Assembly (NCBI GenBank): GCA_026390435.1 | Contig: JAPLFY010000030.1 | Coordinates: forward strand, 1 to 64,000 | Direction of reading: 5' to 3' | Source: Pseudomonadota bacterium | GTDB taxonomy: Bacteria > Bdellovibrionota_B > Oligoflexia > Oligoflexales > CAIYRB01 | DNA length: 64,000 nucleotides | Shown here: one piece after another, positions 50,744 to 60,741 of the stretch | Numbering within the stretch: the stretch's first letter is position 1 | How the letters are laid out: every line of letters begins with the position of its first letter | The notes under the pieces: model-generated | What the model saw: only the letters and a program-made list of their open reading frames with translations | Databases searched by the model: none | What the model was told of the DNA's origin: nothing | Made by a program: the position numbers and the translations under genes

Positions 50744-51838
50744 TCATGATCGCAAAAGATATTGATCAATGGCCAGCTGCAAACCTGCGGCCATCGCCGG
50801 CAGAGAAAAACGCTGAGCCGCAGCAGCGGCGCGAGCGAATTTATCTTCTTCCGACTCACCAAGGCTGGTTCGAATCCACTCGATAAATGATTGGACCGTA
50901 TCCACCTCAGACTTGGCTCCAAAGCAAAAACCTGCCCCTGGAAAAATAACTTCGGGCAATGAGCCAGCCGCTGACACTGCCACTGGCGTGCCGCAGAGTA
51001 GAAACTCCTCAGCCACTCGGCAGATAATTTCTGACCCTAAGCTAGGCACCACGCCCAATACGGCTCCCGACATCAAGGCCGCTACATCTGCGGTCCGTTC
51101 GGTCGTGATCCTCACGTCGTCATCAATGACTAGACCCACATGCTCTACGGCCCTTACTAAATCGGCAGCCGATACATTCGCCGGTTCACCAACTATATGT
51201 AGCTGGGGCCTGCTCGGCTGATTGCCCCACATTCGCAAGATTTCCGCCGTCCGCTCGATCATCGGCAGATGACCTTTCACCGGATCAAAGCGCCCGAAGA
51301 CCAACATCCGCGGCCGGCCGTCCTTCGACTCTTTGGGGACATGACAATACCGCTGCTGATCGCAACCAAGTGGGACCGTAACAATAGGGCTCTTTAACCC
51401 CAAGCGTCTTAACTCTCCCGAGATAAGCTCGCTTGGAGAGAGAACAAAATCGATGCCCTGGTGGGACCACCGTTGACGCAACCGATTAAAAGAGCCAAAG
51501 CTTTTGGTCTCTTGGCCACGAAAACGCACCACCTTTACGCCCGTCAGCCTTTTTAGGGCCAACGCCAAGACAGTCTCCGCACCGCCGTAACAAAATATCG
51601 CCTCTGGGCGCTCACGACGAAAGCGGGCGAGCAGCATCGGTAGTCGCAGCAATGTGAAGTCGGGCATTGGATAAAAAGTAAGGTGGGTGCTTACGCGCTT
51701 ATGGGCCGGCGAGCCTTGGAGAGGAAAAAAGACTCCTCCGTGGCCAAGGCTCTGCAATGCGCGAGCCGTGCTAATCGCATATTCGGTGATCGCGCTATTC
51801 CAGCGGTTTGAGGACAGGTGCCAATAAAGCCGACTCAA
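50744..51838 (-). CDS. Family 4 glycosyltransferase
   Basis: A 364-residue GT-B enzyme. The N-terminal half reads HLSSNRWNSAITEYAIST and VVRFRGQE. The C-terminal nucleotide-sugar domain has MLVFGRFDPVKGHLPMIE, LHIVGEPAN, VVPSLGSEIICRVAEEFLLCGTPVAVSAAGSLPEVI with the conserved Glu pair of GT4 enzymes. It probably adds a sugar to an LPS or other surface glycan on the cytoplasmic side. ATGA overlap couples it to the upstream family 2 transferase. Donor and acceptor unknown. Confidence 0.87.
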   Translation of the reverse strand: MSRLYWHLSSNRWNSAITEYAISTARALQSLGHGGVFFPLQGSPAHKRVSTHLTFYPMPDFTLLRLPMLLARFRRERPEAIFCYGGAETVLALALKRLTGVKVVRFRGQETKSFGSFNRLRQRWSHQGIDFVLSPSELISGELRRLGLKSPIVTVPLGCDQQRYCHVPKESKDGRPRMLVFGRFDPVKGHLPMIERTAEILRMWGNQPSRPQLHIVGEPANVSAADLVRAVEHVGLVIDDDVRITTERTADVAALMSGAVLGVVPSLGSEIICRVAEEFLLCGTPVAVSAAGSLPEVIFPGAGFCFGAKSEVDTVQSFIEWIRTSLGESEEDKFARAAAAAQRFSLPAMAAGLQLAIDQYLLRS

Positions 51839-52611
51839 GTGATGCTCTTTTTTACGTATAATTCGCGCAGTTTTGCATACTTAACGTAGGTATAAAGACT
51901 GCTAATTAACGCATAAGTATAGCCTTGGTAGCCATCAAGGAAACCAAGCCGCAAGACGTAACGGTACAAAAACTCGGTCCATGGCCTCAGCCAGTGAGAG
52001 ACACCCTTGGGCATAGAGTGCTCAAGTCTAAAGTGATTGTCGGCGACATTGCTCGTGTACCGATTAAATCGTGAGAAGTAATCGGTAAGATCAGCGTAAC
52101 TATAGTGCAGCAGCTCACCTTTTAGAGTCCCTGGATGGCCTGAAACCTCAAGTCTCTCATGGATCGCGGAGACAAATTGACCGTGACCACGCAGAAAAAG
52201 TCGCAATGGTCGATCTGCGGCTTTGCCGAAGCGCAGTGTGCGGCCTTGAAAGACCAGGCGCCTTCGAACTCGGTAGGACTCAAACTTTGGGAGCTCTGAT
52301 TTCGTAATCGCGGCGATCGACTCAGCCAAAGCTGGAGTTAGCACCTCGTCGGCGTCTAGAGACAATATCCACGGTCTAGTTGCCAATGCTAAGGCAGCAT
52401 TTTTCTGACCGGCAAAGTCATCAAAGTCACGGAATTCAACGCGAGCACCAAAAGCCCTTGCTATCTGGGCGGTTCGGTCAGAACTAGCTGAATCCAGAAC
52501 GATGATTTCACATCCGCTCGGCAAACTTTGCAAGCAATGCGGAAGCCGCGCCTCTTCGTTGAGAGTGATCAGCACTACTGATAGCTGAGGCGCTGCTATA
52601 GGTTCGATCAT
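51835..52611 (-). CDS. WaaE/KdtX-like family 2 glycosyltransferase
   Basis: A 258-residue GT-A enzyme of the LPS-core type. It has LSVVLITLNEEARLPHCLQSL, IIVLDSASSDRT, the DFAGQKNAALALA loop and the DxD in ILSLDADEVLTP (near 87), then the ADRPLRLF and AIHERLEV motifs typical of WaaE/KdtX beta-glucosyltransferases. The C-terminus has a Tyr-rich amphipathic region (YQGYTYALISSLYTYVKYAKL) that may sit on the membrane. It is coupled to the GT4 gene downstream and 9 bases after a small secreted protein gene. Confidence 0.87.
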   Translation of the reverse strand: MIEPIAAPQLSVVLITLNEEARLPHCLQSLPSGCEIIVLDSASSDRTAQIARAFGARVEFRDFDDFAGQKNAALALATRPWILSLDADEVLTPALAESIAAITKSELPKFESYRVRRRLVFQGRTLRFGKAADRPLRLFLRGHGQFVSAIHERLEVSGHPGTLKGELLHYSYADLTDYFSRFNRYTSNVADNHFRLEHSMPKGVSHWLRPWTEFLYRYVLRLGFLDGYQGYTYALISSLYTYVKYAKLRELYVKKSIT

Positions 52612-52620
52612 CTTAATCTT

Positions 52621-52974
52621 TTAAGGGCGCGAGAATGATGCGGCCCACTGCATGTTACTATCGCGGTTGTCCAAATCAACAATCACAGGATAACCTTTGC
52701 GGATGGTCTTGAGAGCATTGGTGATCGCAACTTGCGCGTAATACCCACGGCGCTTAGTGATGCGCCCGTAGGCTATCACCCGTGCTTTCTCATCCATCAC
52801 CTTTACGTGATCGCCGATAATTCCATCTTCGACTTTAACCACGCAAACACCACCGCTTGCCGAACAATTGTAAACACTAGCGGCTTGAGCCGGCGATGCC
52901 AACATAAAACAACTAATGCCAAGTAAGGCACCAATCAACCACGCGACTTGCTGTTTGAACATTTTCCGGATCAT
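52621..52974 (-). CDS. Small secreted hypothetical protein
   Basis: A 117-residue exported protein with a long signal peptide (FKQQVAWLIGALLGISCFMLASPAQAA). The mature 85 residues are beta-rich with a Cys pair (YNCSASGGVCVVKV), probably a disulfide, and GDHVKVMDEKARVIAYGRITKR recalls a small SH3-like barrel. Function unknown. GGAGAGG stands 8 bases before the ATG. It is first in a unit with the two glycosyltransferases, so a role in surface polysaccharide handling is possible but unproven. Confidence 0.65.
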   Translation of the reverse strand: MIRKMFKQQVAWLIGALLGISCFMLASPAQAASVYNCSASGGVCVVKVEDGIIGDHVKVMDEKARVIAYGRITKRRGYYAQVAITNALKTIRKGYPVIVDLDNRDSNMQWAASFSRP

Positions 52975-53170
52975 GACAACAACCTCTCCACAACAGATTC
53001 AGCTTCAGCTTGTAAAATACAGATTCAACTCGAACCGTGACGACATGACGTCGCTACATGGGAGCCAAAGCAAGATTCGTACCTAAGTTTGGATTTTTTA
53101 TTTCAGTAGGTTAGGGGCGGCGGAGTGTGCGAGTTGCGTCGATTACGAAGAGTTGTGTCCAATGTTTTGA

Positions 53171-53201
53171 CAAAAAAAGCACCGACAATACTGTCCGGTG
53201 C
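53171..53201 (-). terminator. Rho-independent terminator
   Basis: On the minus strand GCACCGGACA and TGTCGGTGC pair (9 base pairs, one bulged G) across a 4-base loop and are followed by TTTTTTTGTC. It lies 22 bases after the 113-residue gene. The 248 bases from here to the signal-peptide gene at 52974 hold nothing else recognisable. Confidence 0.85.
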
Positions 53202-53222
53202 TCGTTTATCAATGCCGGTTTC

Positions 53223-53564
53223 TTATTTGCCAGACGCTGAAGCTGCTCTCTGCTTACTCGCGGCGGATCTAGAAGCCGGTTTATGAGCTTTCGACTGGGG
53301 AGCTCTGCCGCTAAAGTCCTTGACCGCCGCCAGGGCCGGGCGGCCGGGAAAACGAATCTCGTCCCACTCTTCTTTGGCCAACACCATGAAATTACCAAGA
53401 CTAAATCCGCGGTCGCGGAGATTTAATAAAGTTTCGAGAAGCGGAACCTGCTTAAATGTGAGCTGTCGACCAAACGTCTCCACCGTAATACCAAAACGTG
53501 GCAGGAACGGTAGCCTACGCAACTTCGTCCGCTCAGACTTCTGCACGTAAAAAGTATAGGCCAT
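53223..53564 (-). CDS. Small basic hypothetical protein
   Basis: A 113-residue protein with a compact front half (YVQKSERTKLRRLPFLPRFG, LTFKQVPLLETLLNLRDRGFS) and a Lys/Arg/Ser/Ala-rich tail (KAHKPASRSAASKQRAASAS) that looks disordered and nucleic-acid-friendly. No signal or membrane segment. GGAG lies 8 bases before the ATG and a proper terminator follows, so it is a real monocistronic gene. Not recognised. It is divergent from the gcv operon. Confidence 0.65.
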   Translation of the reverse strand: MAYTFYVQKSERTKLRRLPFLPRFGITVETFGRQLTFKQVPLLETLLNLRDRGFSLGNFMVLAKEEWDEIRFPGRPALAAVKDFSGRAPQSKAHKPASRSAASKQRAASASGK

Positions 53565-53584
53565 TTGGTAGCTCCAGGATTAAA

Positions 53585-53614
53585 TTGGCGATTAGTTCTT
53601 TGTTAGTTTATAGA
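53585..53614 (+). promoter_or_regulatory. Possible promoter of the gcv operon
   Basis: TTGGCG (53585-53590), 18 bases, then TATAGA (53609-53614), 43 bases before the gcvT start. Matches are partial. No glycine-riboswitch-like fold was seen in the 93-base divergent gap. Confidence 0.35.
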
Positions 53615-53657
53615 TGACCCAACCAATTGAGTCAAACACCCGCAAGGAGACAACGCC

Positions 53658-54785
53658 TTGGCTGCACCCGAAAACGTCCTGTTTACCCCGCTTGCTGCTA
53701 CCCATAAAATGCTAAAGGCCAAAATGGTGCCTTTTGGCGGTTGGATGATGCCGGTAAGCTATACTTCGGTTTTGCAAGAGCACAAGGCTGTGCGCGAGGC
53801 TTGTGGACTTTTCGATGTGAGCCACATGGGCGAAGTCATCGTAGTTGGTCCCGAAGCTGGCACTTTTTTGCAAAAAACAACGATCAACGACATATCACGC
53901 CTGCAAGATGGCACCGGCCAGTACAGTGCGATTCTCAACGAGCACGGGGGCATGATTGATGACCTAATCATCTACCGTATCCACCATGACAAATACTTAA
54001 TCTGTGTCAATGCCAGCAATCGGGATAAAGACTTTGCCTGGATCCACAAGCAAGCCGGCAAGGCACAAGGCGTCCAAGTGATCGACGGCTCCTCCCGCTG
54101 GAGCCAGCTTGCCGTCCAGGGGCCTAAAAGTGCCCAAGCCGTTGAGGCCCTCGTCGGCGCGCCCGATGTGGCGCAGTTTCGTTCCATGAAGTACATGGAC
54201 ATCATGTCACTCAAGCTCTTTGGGACAGACGCCTTTTTAGCCCGAACCGGTTACACCGGTGAACATGGATACGAAATCTATATGGCAAATGAAGTCGCCG
54301 AAAAGACCTGGCGAGCTTTGATGGAAACCCACAACCACAGCGGCATCCAACCGATCGGCCTAGGTGCCCGCGACACCCTCCGCCTCGAAGCCTGTTATCT
54401 GCTATACGGCAATGACATGAACGAGAGCGTATCACCGCTAGAAGCGGGCATCAGCTGGGCTGTCAAACTGGCCAAGGGCGACTTTATCGGGCGTGACGCT
54501 CTCGTGGCACAAAAAGAGGCCGGTCTAAAAAAGAGACAATTCGCTTTTGTGATGACGGAAGATGGTATTCCCCGCAGCGGCATGGAGCTTTTCGTCAACG
54601 GTGAAAAGATAGGCGTAGTGACTAGCGGCTCTGTTCTGCCAACGGTCGGCGGGGCCGGTGGTTTGGCCTTGCTGGATGCAGGCAAGGCTGCCCTAGGGGG
54701 AGCTGTGGAGGTCGATATTCGCGGCAAAAGAAAACTTGCGCGACTTGTCGAAAAACCTCTATATAAGGCTAAGGTTAAGGGCTAA
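53658..54785 (+). CDS. gcvT: Glycine cleavage T-protein (aminomethyltransferase)
   Basis: A 375-residue enzyme that moves the aminomethyl carbon from lipoyl-H-protein to tetrahydrofolate, releasing ammonia. It has MVPFGGWMMPVSYTSVLQEHKAVREACGLFDVSHMGE, the LARTGYTGEHGYEIY folate site, GLGARDTLRLEACYLLYGND and the C-terminal barrel. TTG start with AAGGAG 8 bases upstream. It opens the gcvT-gcvH-gcvP unit, 66 bases before gcvH. The L-protein is not in the window. Confidence 0.96.
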   Translation: MAAPENVLFTPLAATHKMLKAKMVPFGGWMMPVSYTSVLQEHKAVREACGLFDVSHMGEVIVVGPEAGTFLQKTTINDISRLQDGTGQYSAILNEHGGMIDDLIIYRIHHDKYLICVNASNRDKDFAWIHKQAGKAQGVQVIDGSSRWSQLAVQGPKSAQAVEALVGAPDVAQFRSMKYMDIMSLKLFGTDAFLARTGYTGEHGYEIYMANEVAEKTWRALMETHNHSGIQPIGLGARDTLRLEACYLLYGNDMNESVSPLEAGISWAVKLAKGDFIGRDALVAQKEAGLKKRQFAFVMTEDGIPRSGMELFVNGEKIGVVTSGSVLPTVGGAGGLALLDAGKAALGGAVEVDIRGKRKLARLVEKPLYKAKVKG

Positions 54786-54851
54786 AATAGGCTCGTCAGC
54801 ATCAACTCACAAAACGATCACGCCGCTAAATGTGCGCGCCGGGGGCTCCCC

Positions 54852-55241
54852 ATGGAATTTCCTGTTGGCTTGAAATACACCAAAGACCACGAGTGGCTCG
54901 AACTCAGCGCTAACGTCGCAAAAGTCGGCGTCACCGCATACGCGGTCGATCAGCTGGGCGACATCGTCCACGTCGACCTACCTAAGGTCGGCGACACATT
55001 TGATGCTGGTGCTGCTTTTGGGACGATCGAATCAACCAAAACGGTGTCCGACCTCTACATGCCGATCGCTGGTAAAGTGTTAGAGGTTAACAAGGTCGCA
55101 ATCGATCAGCCCGAATCCCTGCAAAACGACCCATATGTTAAAGGGTGGCTGGTCAAGCTTGAGGTCAAAGGCGCCGTTGATGCCGCGTCGCTGCTCGATG
55201 CTCGGGCTTATGAGTCCTTTGTCGCTGATGGCTCGAATTAG
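54852..55241 (+). CDS. gcvH: Glycine cleavage H-protein
   Basis: A 129-residue lipoyl carrier that shuttles the aminomethyl group between P-, T- and L-proteins. KYTKDHEWLEL, VGVTAYAVDQLGDIVHVDLP, and the lipoylation site ESTKTVSDLYMP with Lys63 (family consensus ESVKA) are present; PESLQNDPYVKGWLVKL ends the domain. The length is normal. No strong ribosome site. It sits between gcvT and gcvP, which starts 112 bases further on. Confidence 0.96.
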   Translation: MEFPVGLKYTKDHEWLELSANVAKVGVTAYAVDQLGDIVHVDLPKVGDTFDAGAAFGTIESTKTVSDLYMPIAGKVLEVNKVAIDQPESLQNDPYVKGWLVKLEVKGAVDAASLLDARAYESFVADGSN

Positions 55242-55285
55242 TCGGTCCCTTCTGGCACCATCTGAGTCAATTCTAGAGCGGTGCG

Positions 55286-55300
55286 GCAGCCTTTGGCTGC
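55286..55300 (+). terminator. Small hairpin between gcvH and gcvP
   Basis: GCAGCC-TTT-GGCTGC is a perfect 6-base-pair stem, followed after 5 bases by CTTTTCT. It could reduce read-through into gcvP or be a stability element. The stem is short. Confidence 0.3.
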
Positions 55301-55353
55301 TGACTGCTTTTCTCAGTTAATGGTTATTAGAACTCAACACAACAGGAGCGGGA

Positions 55354-58269
55354 ATGTCTAAGCTAAGCGAAGCTTTGGCTCACCAGGATGCGTTCGTCAA
55401 TCGGCACATCGGACCGAACCAGTCAGAAGTCGATGCGATGTTGGCCGACCTAGGCTACGCGTCGATAGATCATCTGATCGACAGCGCCGTTCCCGCAAGC
55501 ATCCGCTTGAAATCCCCCCTGCAGCTACCATCAGCGCTTAGCGAAACGGCAGCCCTGGCTAAAATCGGGGCGATAGCAGCAAAAAACAAAATCTTCCGCA
55601 GCTACATTGGGACGGGTTATTACAACTGCATCACCCCGCCCGTGATTCAGCGCAACATTCTAGAAAATCCAGGTTGGTACACTCAGTACACGCCGTATCA
55701 AGCCGAGATCGCCCAGGGGCGCCTGGAAGCCCTGTTAAATTACCAGACGGTGATCGCCGACCTTACGGGCCTGCCCATCGCTAATGCTTCGCTCCTAGAC
55801 GAGGCTACGGCGGCTGCCGAGGCCATGGGCGTATGTTTCGCTTCACGGGCCAAAGATGCCTCGCGTGTGTTTTTTGTTTCGGGCGATTGTCACCCGCAAA
55901 CCATTGCCCTTGTGCAAACTCGCGCCGAACCTCTTGGCATCGAAGTCGCCGTCGGCGATTATCAGAAAATCAGCTTTGCCGCGGCGCCCTTTGGCGTACT
56001 TTTGCAATATCCAGCCAGCACGGGGGAGGTTGGTGACCCGTCAACCTTCATTAAGAAAGCCAACGAAGCTGGCGTTATGATCGTCCTAGCTACAGATCTT
56101 CTAAGCCTGACCTTGCTGAAAAGCCCCGGCGAGCTCGGTGCCGATATTGCGGTCGGAAGCGCGCAGCGCTTTGGCGTTCCGCTAGGCTTCGGCGGCCCAC
56201 ACGCCGCTTTCTTTGCCACGCGCGACGAGCATAAACGCAAGATCCCTGGTCGCATCATCGGCATGTCCAAAGACGCTGAGGGCAAGCCAGCTCTGCGCAT
56301 GGCATTGCAAACACGTGAACAACACATCCGCCGTGACAAGGCGACGAGCAACATTTGTACGGCGCAGGCGCTGCTCGCCATCATGTCGAGTATGTACGCC
56401 GTCTACCACGGTGCCGAAGGACTTACTGGGATTGCGACGCGGGTTCACGGACTAACCAGCGTGTTGGCAAAGGGTCTAAAGATTTTAGGTTTTCGTATAG
56501 TCAACGAGACCTTCTTCGACACACTTCGGGTGGAAATGCCCACGAACGCCAAGGTCAAGCCAACGGCTTGTACCGTCGTCGACCTGGCCGAGTCTAAGCA
56601 GATAAACTTGCGGTTTATCGATGATCACACAGTAGGCATATCGCTGGATGAGACCGTCGGACTTACCGACATTGACGATTTATTTAGCATCTTTGCGCAA
56701 GCAATTAGCGCACCCGTTAGCTTCACGGCTAATGAATTGGGCGCGCAGCTAGACTGGGCTCTAGGGGAGGGGATGCGCCGCACATCCAAGTTCCTCACGC
56801 ATCCAGTATTCTCAAGTCACCGCTCTGAAACTCAGCTGCTGCGCTATGTTCGTCTCCTTGAGTCCCGCGATTTATCCCTAACGCGCAGCATGATCGCACT
56901 TGGCTCGTGCACTATGAAACTTAATGCAACCAGCGAACTTATGCCGGTCACTTGGCCAGCCTTCAACGCTATCCACCCGTTTGCACCTGGCTCACAAACC
57001 ACTGGGTATCAGGAACTGTTCGTTAACCTTGAGAAGGCTCTCGCCGAATGTACTGGGTTTGATGCTGTATCATTGCAGCCAAACTCTGGAGCGCAGGGTG
57101 AGTTTGCCGGACTGCTTGTCATTCGGCAGTACCATTTGAGCCGCGGCGATCTTCTTCGCAATGTGTGTTTGATCCCTAAATCGGCTCACGGCACGAACCC
57201 AGCCAGCGCGGTCATGGCCGGCATGAGCGTTGTTGTCGTCGAGTGTGATGCTAACGGCAACATTGATGAAGCTGACCTAGCTAAAAAAGCAGAGCTTCAC
57301 TCTGCGAAACTCGCCGCATTAATGGTAACTTACCCGTCTACGCACGGCGTTTTTGAAGAAGGCATCACTCGCATTTGCAACGTGATACACCAGCACGGTG
57401 GTCAAGTGTACATGGACGGAGCCAACTTCAACGCGCAGTTAGGCGTCTGTAAACCGGGTGAGTTTGGTCCCGATGTCTGTCACTTGAATCTACATAAAAC
57501 CTTCTGCATCCCACACGGCGGCGGCGGCCCGGGCATGGGCCCAATCGGTGTCAAATCTCACCTTGCGCCCTTCCTACCTGGTCATCCTGTGGTCAAGTCT
57601 GGGGGCTCGAAAGCCGCAGGTCCGGTATCTGCGGCGCCCTGGGGTAGCGCGAGTATCTTGCCCGTCTCGATGATGTACATCTGGATGATGGGGGCTAAAG
57701 GACTAACCTACGCCACTCATGTAGCAATTCTGAGCGCCAACTACATTGCCAAAAAACTTCAAGACGACTTCCCCGTACTCTACCGAGGAAATAATGGTCT
57801 AGTCGCCCACGAGTGCATTCTAGACCTAAGGCCCCTGAAAGCTAAAACTGGCATCGAGGTTGAGGATCTGGCTAAAAGACTCATGGACTATGGATTCCAT
57901 GCACCAACGGTCTCTTTCCCTGTTGCTGGCACGGTGATGATTGAGCCAACGGAAAGCGAAGACAAGGCCGAGATCGACCGTTTCTGTGCAGCCATGAAGT
58001 CTATTCGACAAGAAATCAGAGATATTGAAGATGGCAAGGCGTCGCGGGATGACAACCTCCTGAAAAGTGCGCCGCACACGGCATCTGCGGTGACTCAAAC
58101 GGAATGGACGCGTCCTTACAGCCGCGAGCAGGCTGCATTTCCTGCCGCCTGGGTAAAAGTCAGCAAGTTCTGGCCCGCTGTAGCTCGCATTGACTCTGCT
58201 TATGGAGACCGCAATTTGGTCTGTACCTGCGAACCTATCGATCAATATCTCGATGGACAATCGTCATAA
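55354..58269 (+). CDS. gcvP: Glycine cleavage P-protein (glycine decarboxylase)
   Basis: A 971-residue PLP enzyme that decarboxylates glycine and loads the H-protein. It is the single-chain form (GcvPA and GcvPB halves fused). Motifs: [92 protein letters not shown] and the PLP lysine Lys715 in [20 protein letters not shown] precedes the ATG. The last 35 bases overlap the convergent rapZ gene. Confidence 0.97.
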   Translation: MSKLSEALAHQDAFVNRHIGPNQSEVDAMLADLGYASIDHLIDSAVPASIRLKSPLQLPSALSETAALAKIGAIAAKNKIFRSYIGTGYYNCITPPVIQRNILENPGWYTQYTPYQAEIAQGRLEALLNYQTVIADLTGLPIANASLLDEATAAAEAMGVCFASRAKDASRVFFVSGDCHPQTIALVQTRAEPLGIEVAVGDYQKISFAAAPFGVLLQYPASTGEVGDPSTFIKKANEAGVMIVLATDLLSLTLLKSPGELGADIAVGSAQRFGVPLGFGGPHAAFFATRDEHKRKIPGRIIGMSKDAEGKPALRMALQTREQHIRRDKATSNICTAQALLAIMSSMYAVYHGAEGLTGIATRVHGLTSVLAKGLKILGFRIVNETFFDTLRVEMPTNAKVKPTACTVVDLAESKQINLRFIDDHTVGISLDETVGLTDIDDLFSIFAQAISAPVSFTANELGAQLDWALGEGMRRTSKFLTHPVFSSHRSETQLLRYVRLLESRDLSLTRSMIALGSCTMKLNATSELMPVTWPAFNAIHPFAPGSQTTGYQELFVNLEKALAECTGFDAVSLQPNSGAQGEFAGLLVIRQYHLSRGDLLRNVCLIPKSAHGTNPASAVMAGMSVVVVECDANGNIDEADLAKKAELHSAKLAALMVTYPSTHGVFEEGITRICNVIHQHGGQVYMDGANFNAQLGVCKPGEFGPDVCHLNLHKTFCIPHGGGGPGMGPIGVKSHLAPFLPGHPVVKSGGSKAAGPVSAAPWGSASILPVSMMYIWMMGAKGLTYATHVAILSANYIAKKLQDDFPVLYRGNNGLVAHECILDLRPLKAKTGIEVEDLAKRLMDYGFHAPTVSFPVAGTVMIEPTESEDKAEIDRFCAAMKSIRQEIRDIEDGKASRDDNLLKSAPHTASAVTQTEWTRPYSREQAAFPAAWVKVSKFWPAVARIDSAYGDRNLVCTCEPIDQYLDGQSS

Positions 58270-59110
58270 TCAGATTAGAGTGCGCCGCTTCTAGAAAACG
58301 AGCACCGATGGTCTCGGCAAAGCAGACACTGCGATGCCGACCACCGGTGCATCCGACTCCAACCCGCAGGTAGTGTTTCCCCTCGCGGTGATAGAGGGGG
58401 AGCAAAAAGCTCATCAAATCCTCTATTTTGCCCAGCATCGTTTGTGCTTCTGATTGTTTGAGAACATAGCTAGCCACAGCTGGATCAAGACCTGATTTTG
58501 CCTTCAATTCTGGAACAAAATAGGGATTATCCAAAAAGCGGAGATCAAACATCATATCAACCGGTTGCAATTGGCCATATTTGAAGCCAAAGCTGGTCAC
58601 GGTTACATTCAGATGCCGCGGTGGTAATTCGAGCGTTAGGCGAGACTCTACAGCTCTCGCCAGCTGCTGTGGGGGCCAAGCCGAGGTGTCAAAGACGACG
58701 TCTGCACATTCTTCGACGAACCCTAGGATTTCGCGTTCGTGTTCGATTGCCTCGATTAGTGTCTCGCCGTCACGAAGCAGGGGATGCCTTCGCCTTGTGG
58801 CACCGAATCGAGTCGCTATGACGTGCGTGTCTGCGGTCAGAAAAATTGTTTGCAGTCGCAGGCGCTGTGCCAAGGCCTTACGTATGGTCGGGAAGCGACC
58901 AGAAAAACTACGGTCGCGCACATCCATGCCCAGCGCCAAACCATGGCCCGCGCTAATCCTACCTGACTCCATAAGGTCGATGGTCGGAGCGATCAGCTCG
59001 ATCGGCAAATTGTCTATGCAGTACATGCCCGCATCGGCCAGCGTCTTCAAAGCGGTAGAGTTACCGGCTCCAGAAAGACCCGTGACGATGACTACCGGCG
59101 GCGTGGCCAT
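58235..59110 (-). CDS. rapZ: RapZ/YvcJ-family nucleotide-binding protein with altered Walker A
   Basis: A 291-residue member of the RapZ family (RNase adaptor in E. coli; GTP/ATP-binding YvcJ in Bacillus). ATG at 59110 follows AAGG; a TTG at 59119 is the alternative. The P-loop reads GLSGAGNST: the expected Lys is Asn17. Other blocks are intact: [65 protein letters not shown] and the C-terminal [15 protein letters not shown]. It follows rpoN by 15 bases, as in the conserved rpoN-rapZ neighbourhood. hpf and ptsN, often between them, are absent. Confidence 0.92.
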   Translation of the reverse strand: MATPPVVIVTGLSGAGNSTALKTLADAGMYCIDNLPIELIAPTIDLMESGRISAGHGLALGMDVRDRSFSGRFPTIRKALAQRLRLQTIFLTADTHVIATRFGATRRRHPLLRDGETLIEAIEHEREILGFVEECADVVFDTSAWPPQQLARAVESRLTLELPPRHLNVTVTSFGFKYGQLQPVDMMFDLRFLDNPYFVPELKAKSGLDPAVASYVLKQSEAQTMLGKIEDLMSFLLPLYHREGKHYLRVGVGCTGGRHRSVCFAETIGARFLEAAHSNLIMTIVHRDIDR

Positions 59111-59125
59111 GGCCGTCAACCTTCG

Positions 59126-60598
59126 TTAGAAATATTTTTTGCGTTTACTGGATGGTAAAATGTGTAACTGTTCCCTGTATTTAGCAACAGTTCGGCGGGC
59201 CAGTTGAATGCCCTTTTCCTCGAGAATCTCGACGATTCGCTGGTCAGAAAGTGGCCGTTTGACGTCCTCGGCTTTTACTAGGTCGGAAATCATTCGTTTT
59301 ACCGATTCGCTCGCCATATCTTGGCCGTCAGACCGGGTCACGGAGCTATTAAAGAAGTACTTCAGCTCGAAGACACCGCGAGGTGTATGTACAAACTTGT
59401 TATTCGTGACACGACTGATCGTCGATTCATGCATGCTGATATCCTCAGCCACGTCTTTGAGGATCATCGGCTTCAAATATTCGACGCCGTTATCGAAAAA
59501 TTCGCGCTGGCGCTTTACGATACTCTCCGTCACCCGATAGATCGTGCGTTGGCGCTGTCTAATAGACTTGATCAGCCACTCCGCCGCTTTCATCTTTTCC
59601 GAAACATAGTTCTTCTCATCGCCTTTTGGTTTTTTATCGCTAACCATATTCGAATAGAAGTCGCTCACTCTTAAACGCGGCAGACCTTCCTCGTTTAGAT
59701 TCACAGCCCACTCTTCGCCTAGCTTAAATACGTAGACATCGGGAGTGATGTACTGCGCCTCAATAGCTCCAAACTGGCGCCCCGGAATAGGCTCCAAGTC
59801 AGCGATAATGTGGACGTTACTCAGAACATCTTCGAGACTAATACGCATCGCTTTCGCAATCGCCGCGAAATTGCGATTCTCTAGTTCTTTTAGATGGTTC
59901 TCGACAATGTTCTCGACGATTCCGTTTTTCAACCGAGCGTTGCGAAGTTGGAGATGTAGGCACTCTTTTAAATCTCGAGCACACACTCCGCTTGGGTCCA
60001 GGCGTTGTATCGAATCTAAAATATCCTCGACCTGATCCTTATCAAACCCTTCGCTCTCAACCAGTTCCTCTACCGAGATCGTTAGATATCCACGGTCATC
60101 GACATTGCCAATCAATTGAGTTGCGATTCTCAATTCGGCGTCGTCAAATTCGAGTTCACCAATCTGGGAAAATAAATGGTCTTGAAGAGTACCTACTTTC
60201 GAGACCATGTTCTCATAGTTGGGATGTTCATCGTCGCTGGCCTTTTTAGCTGCCGTAGTCGATGCCGGGGCCTGCTCCTGGTAGCGATTAAAGGCCTCCC
60301 AATCAAGGTCGCCCGTCTCTTTATCGTTGCCCGTCGAATCGACGAGGCTGCCCGCTTGTTGAATCGATTCCGAGACGACCTGCTCTTCGGTGCGTTCACG
60401 CTCGCGCTCGACCTGTGCGGCCTCTTCCGGACTCTCCGGCATGTCTTCTTCAAGACACGGGTTTTCCGCGACTTGAGTGGCCACAAATTGCTCGAGCTCT
60501 TGCCGCGATAACTGCAACAGCTTGATCGCCTGCTGCAGCTGCGGGGTCATCAGCAACTGCTGCGTTAATTTGAGACTCTGCTTCAGTTCGAAAGCCAT
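59126..60598 (-). CDS. rpoN: RNA polymerase sigma-54 factor
   Basis: A 490-residue RpoN. Region I is Gln/Leu-rich (LKQSLKLTQQLLMTPQLQQAIKLLQLSRQELEQFV), region II is acidic (residues 50-115), the core-binding domain follows, then the HTH (DVAEDISMHESTISRVTNNKFV) and the RpoN box ARRTVAKYREQL near the C-terminus, which reads the -24 element. It directs RNA polymerase to -24/-12 promoters and needs AAA+ activators, one of which is encoded at 17824-19377. A promoter-like element lies about 50 bases upstream. Confidence 0.97.
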   Translation of the reverse strand: MAFELKQSLKLTQQLLMTPQLQQAIKLLQLSRQELEQFVATQVAENPCLEEDMPESPEEAAQVERERERTEEQVVSESIQQAGSLVDSTGNDKETGDLDWEAFNRYQEQAPASTTAAKKASDDEHPNYENMVSKVGTLQDHLFSQIGELEFDDAELRIATQLIGNVDDRGYLTISVEELVESEGFDKDQVEDILDSIQRLDPSGVCARDLKECLHLQLRNARLKNGIVENIVENHLKELENRNFAAIAKAMRISLEDVLSNVHIIADLEPIPGRQFGAIEAQYITPDVYVFKLGEEWAVNLNEEGLPRLRVSDFYSNMVSDKKPKGDEKNYVSEKMKAAEWLIKSIRQRQRTIYRVTESIVKRQREFFDNGVEYLKPMILKDVAEDISMHESTISRVTNNKFVHTPRGVFELKYFFNSSVTRSDGQDMASESVKRMISDLVKAEDVKRPLSDQRIVEILEEKGIQLARRTVAKYREQLHILPSSKRKKYF

Positions 60599-60646
60599 GT
60601 TGGTCCTGGCCTAGAGTTTGCGCGAAAGTCGATCTACCATGCTTTT

Positions 60647-60676
60647 ATAATAAGGTCTGATGGGGTGGCTATGCAA
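60647..60676 (-). promoter_or_regulatory. Possible promoter of rpoN
   Basis: On the minus strand TTGCAT (60676-60671), 18 bases, then TATTAT (60652-60647; 5 of 6), about 49 bases before the rpoN ATG. It suggests rpoN can be transcribed apart from the lpt genes upstream. Confidence 0.4.
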
Positions 60677-60741
60677 AAAAAATTCCAACTCGCCCTTTAT
60701 TGCGAAATTCTTTTAAGTCCTCAATGAAACAGAGGTGTCGC

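Noticed and set aside
53565-53657. Glycine riboswitch before gcvT
   Set aside because: The gap is only 93 bases and shows no conserved aptamer-like stems.
53841-53880. TGGCAC followed by TTTTTTGCA inside gcvT as a sigma-54 promoter
   Set aside because: The spacing is one base short of the required GG-to-GC distance and it lies inside a coding region.
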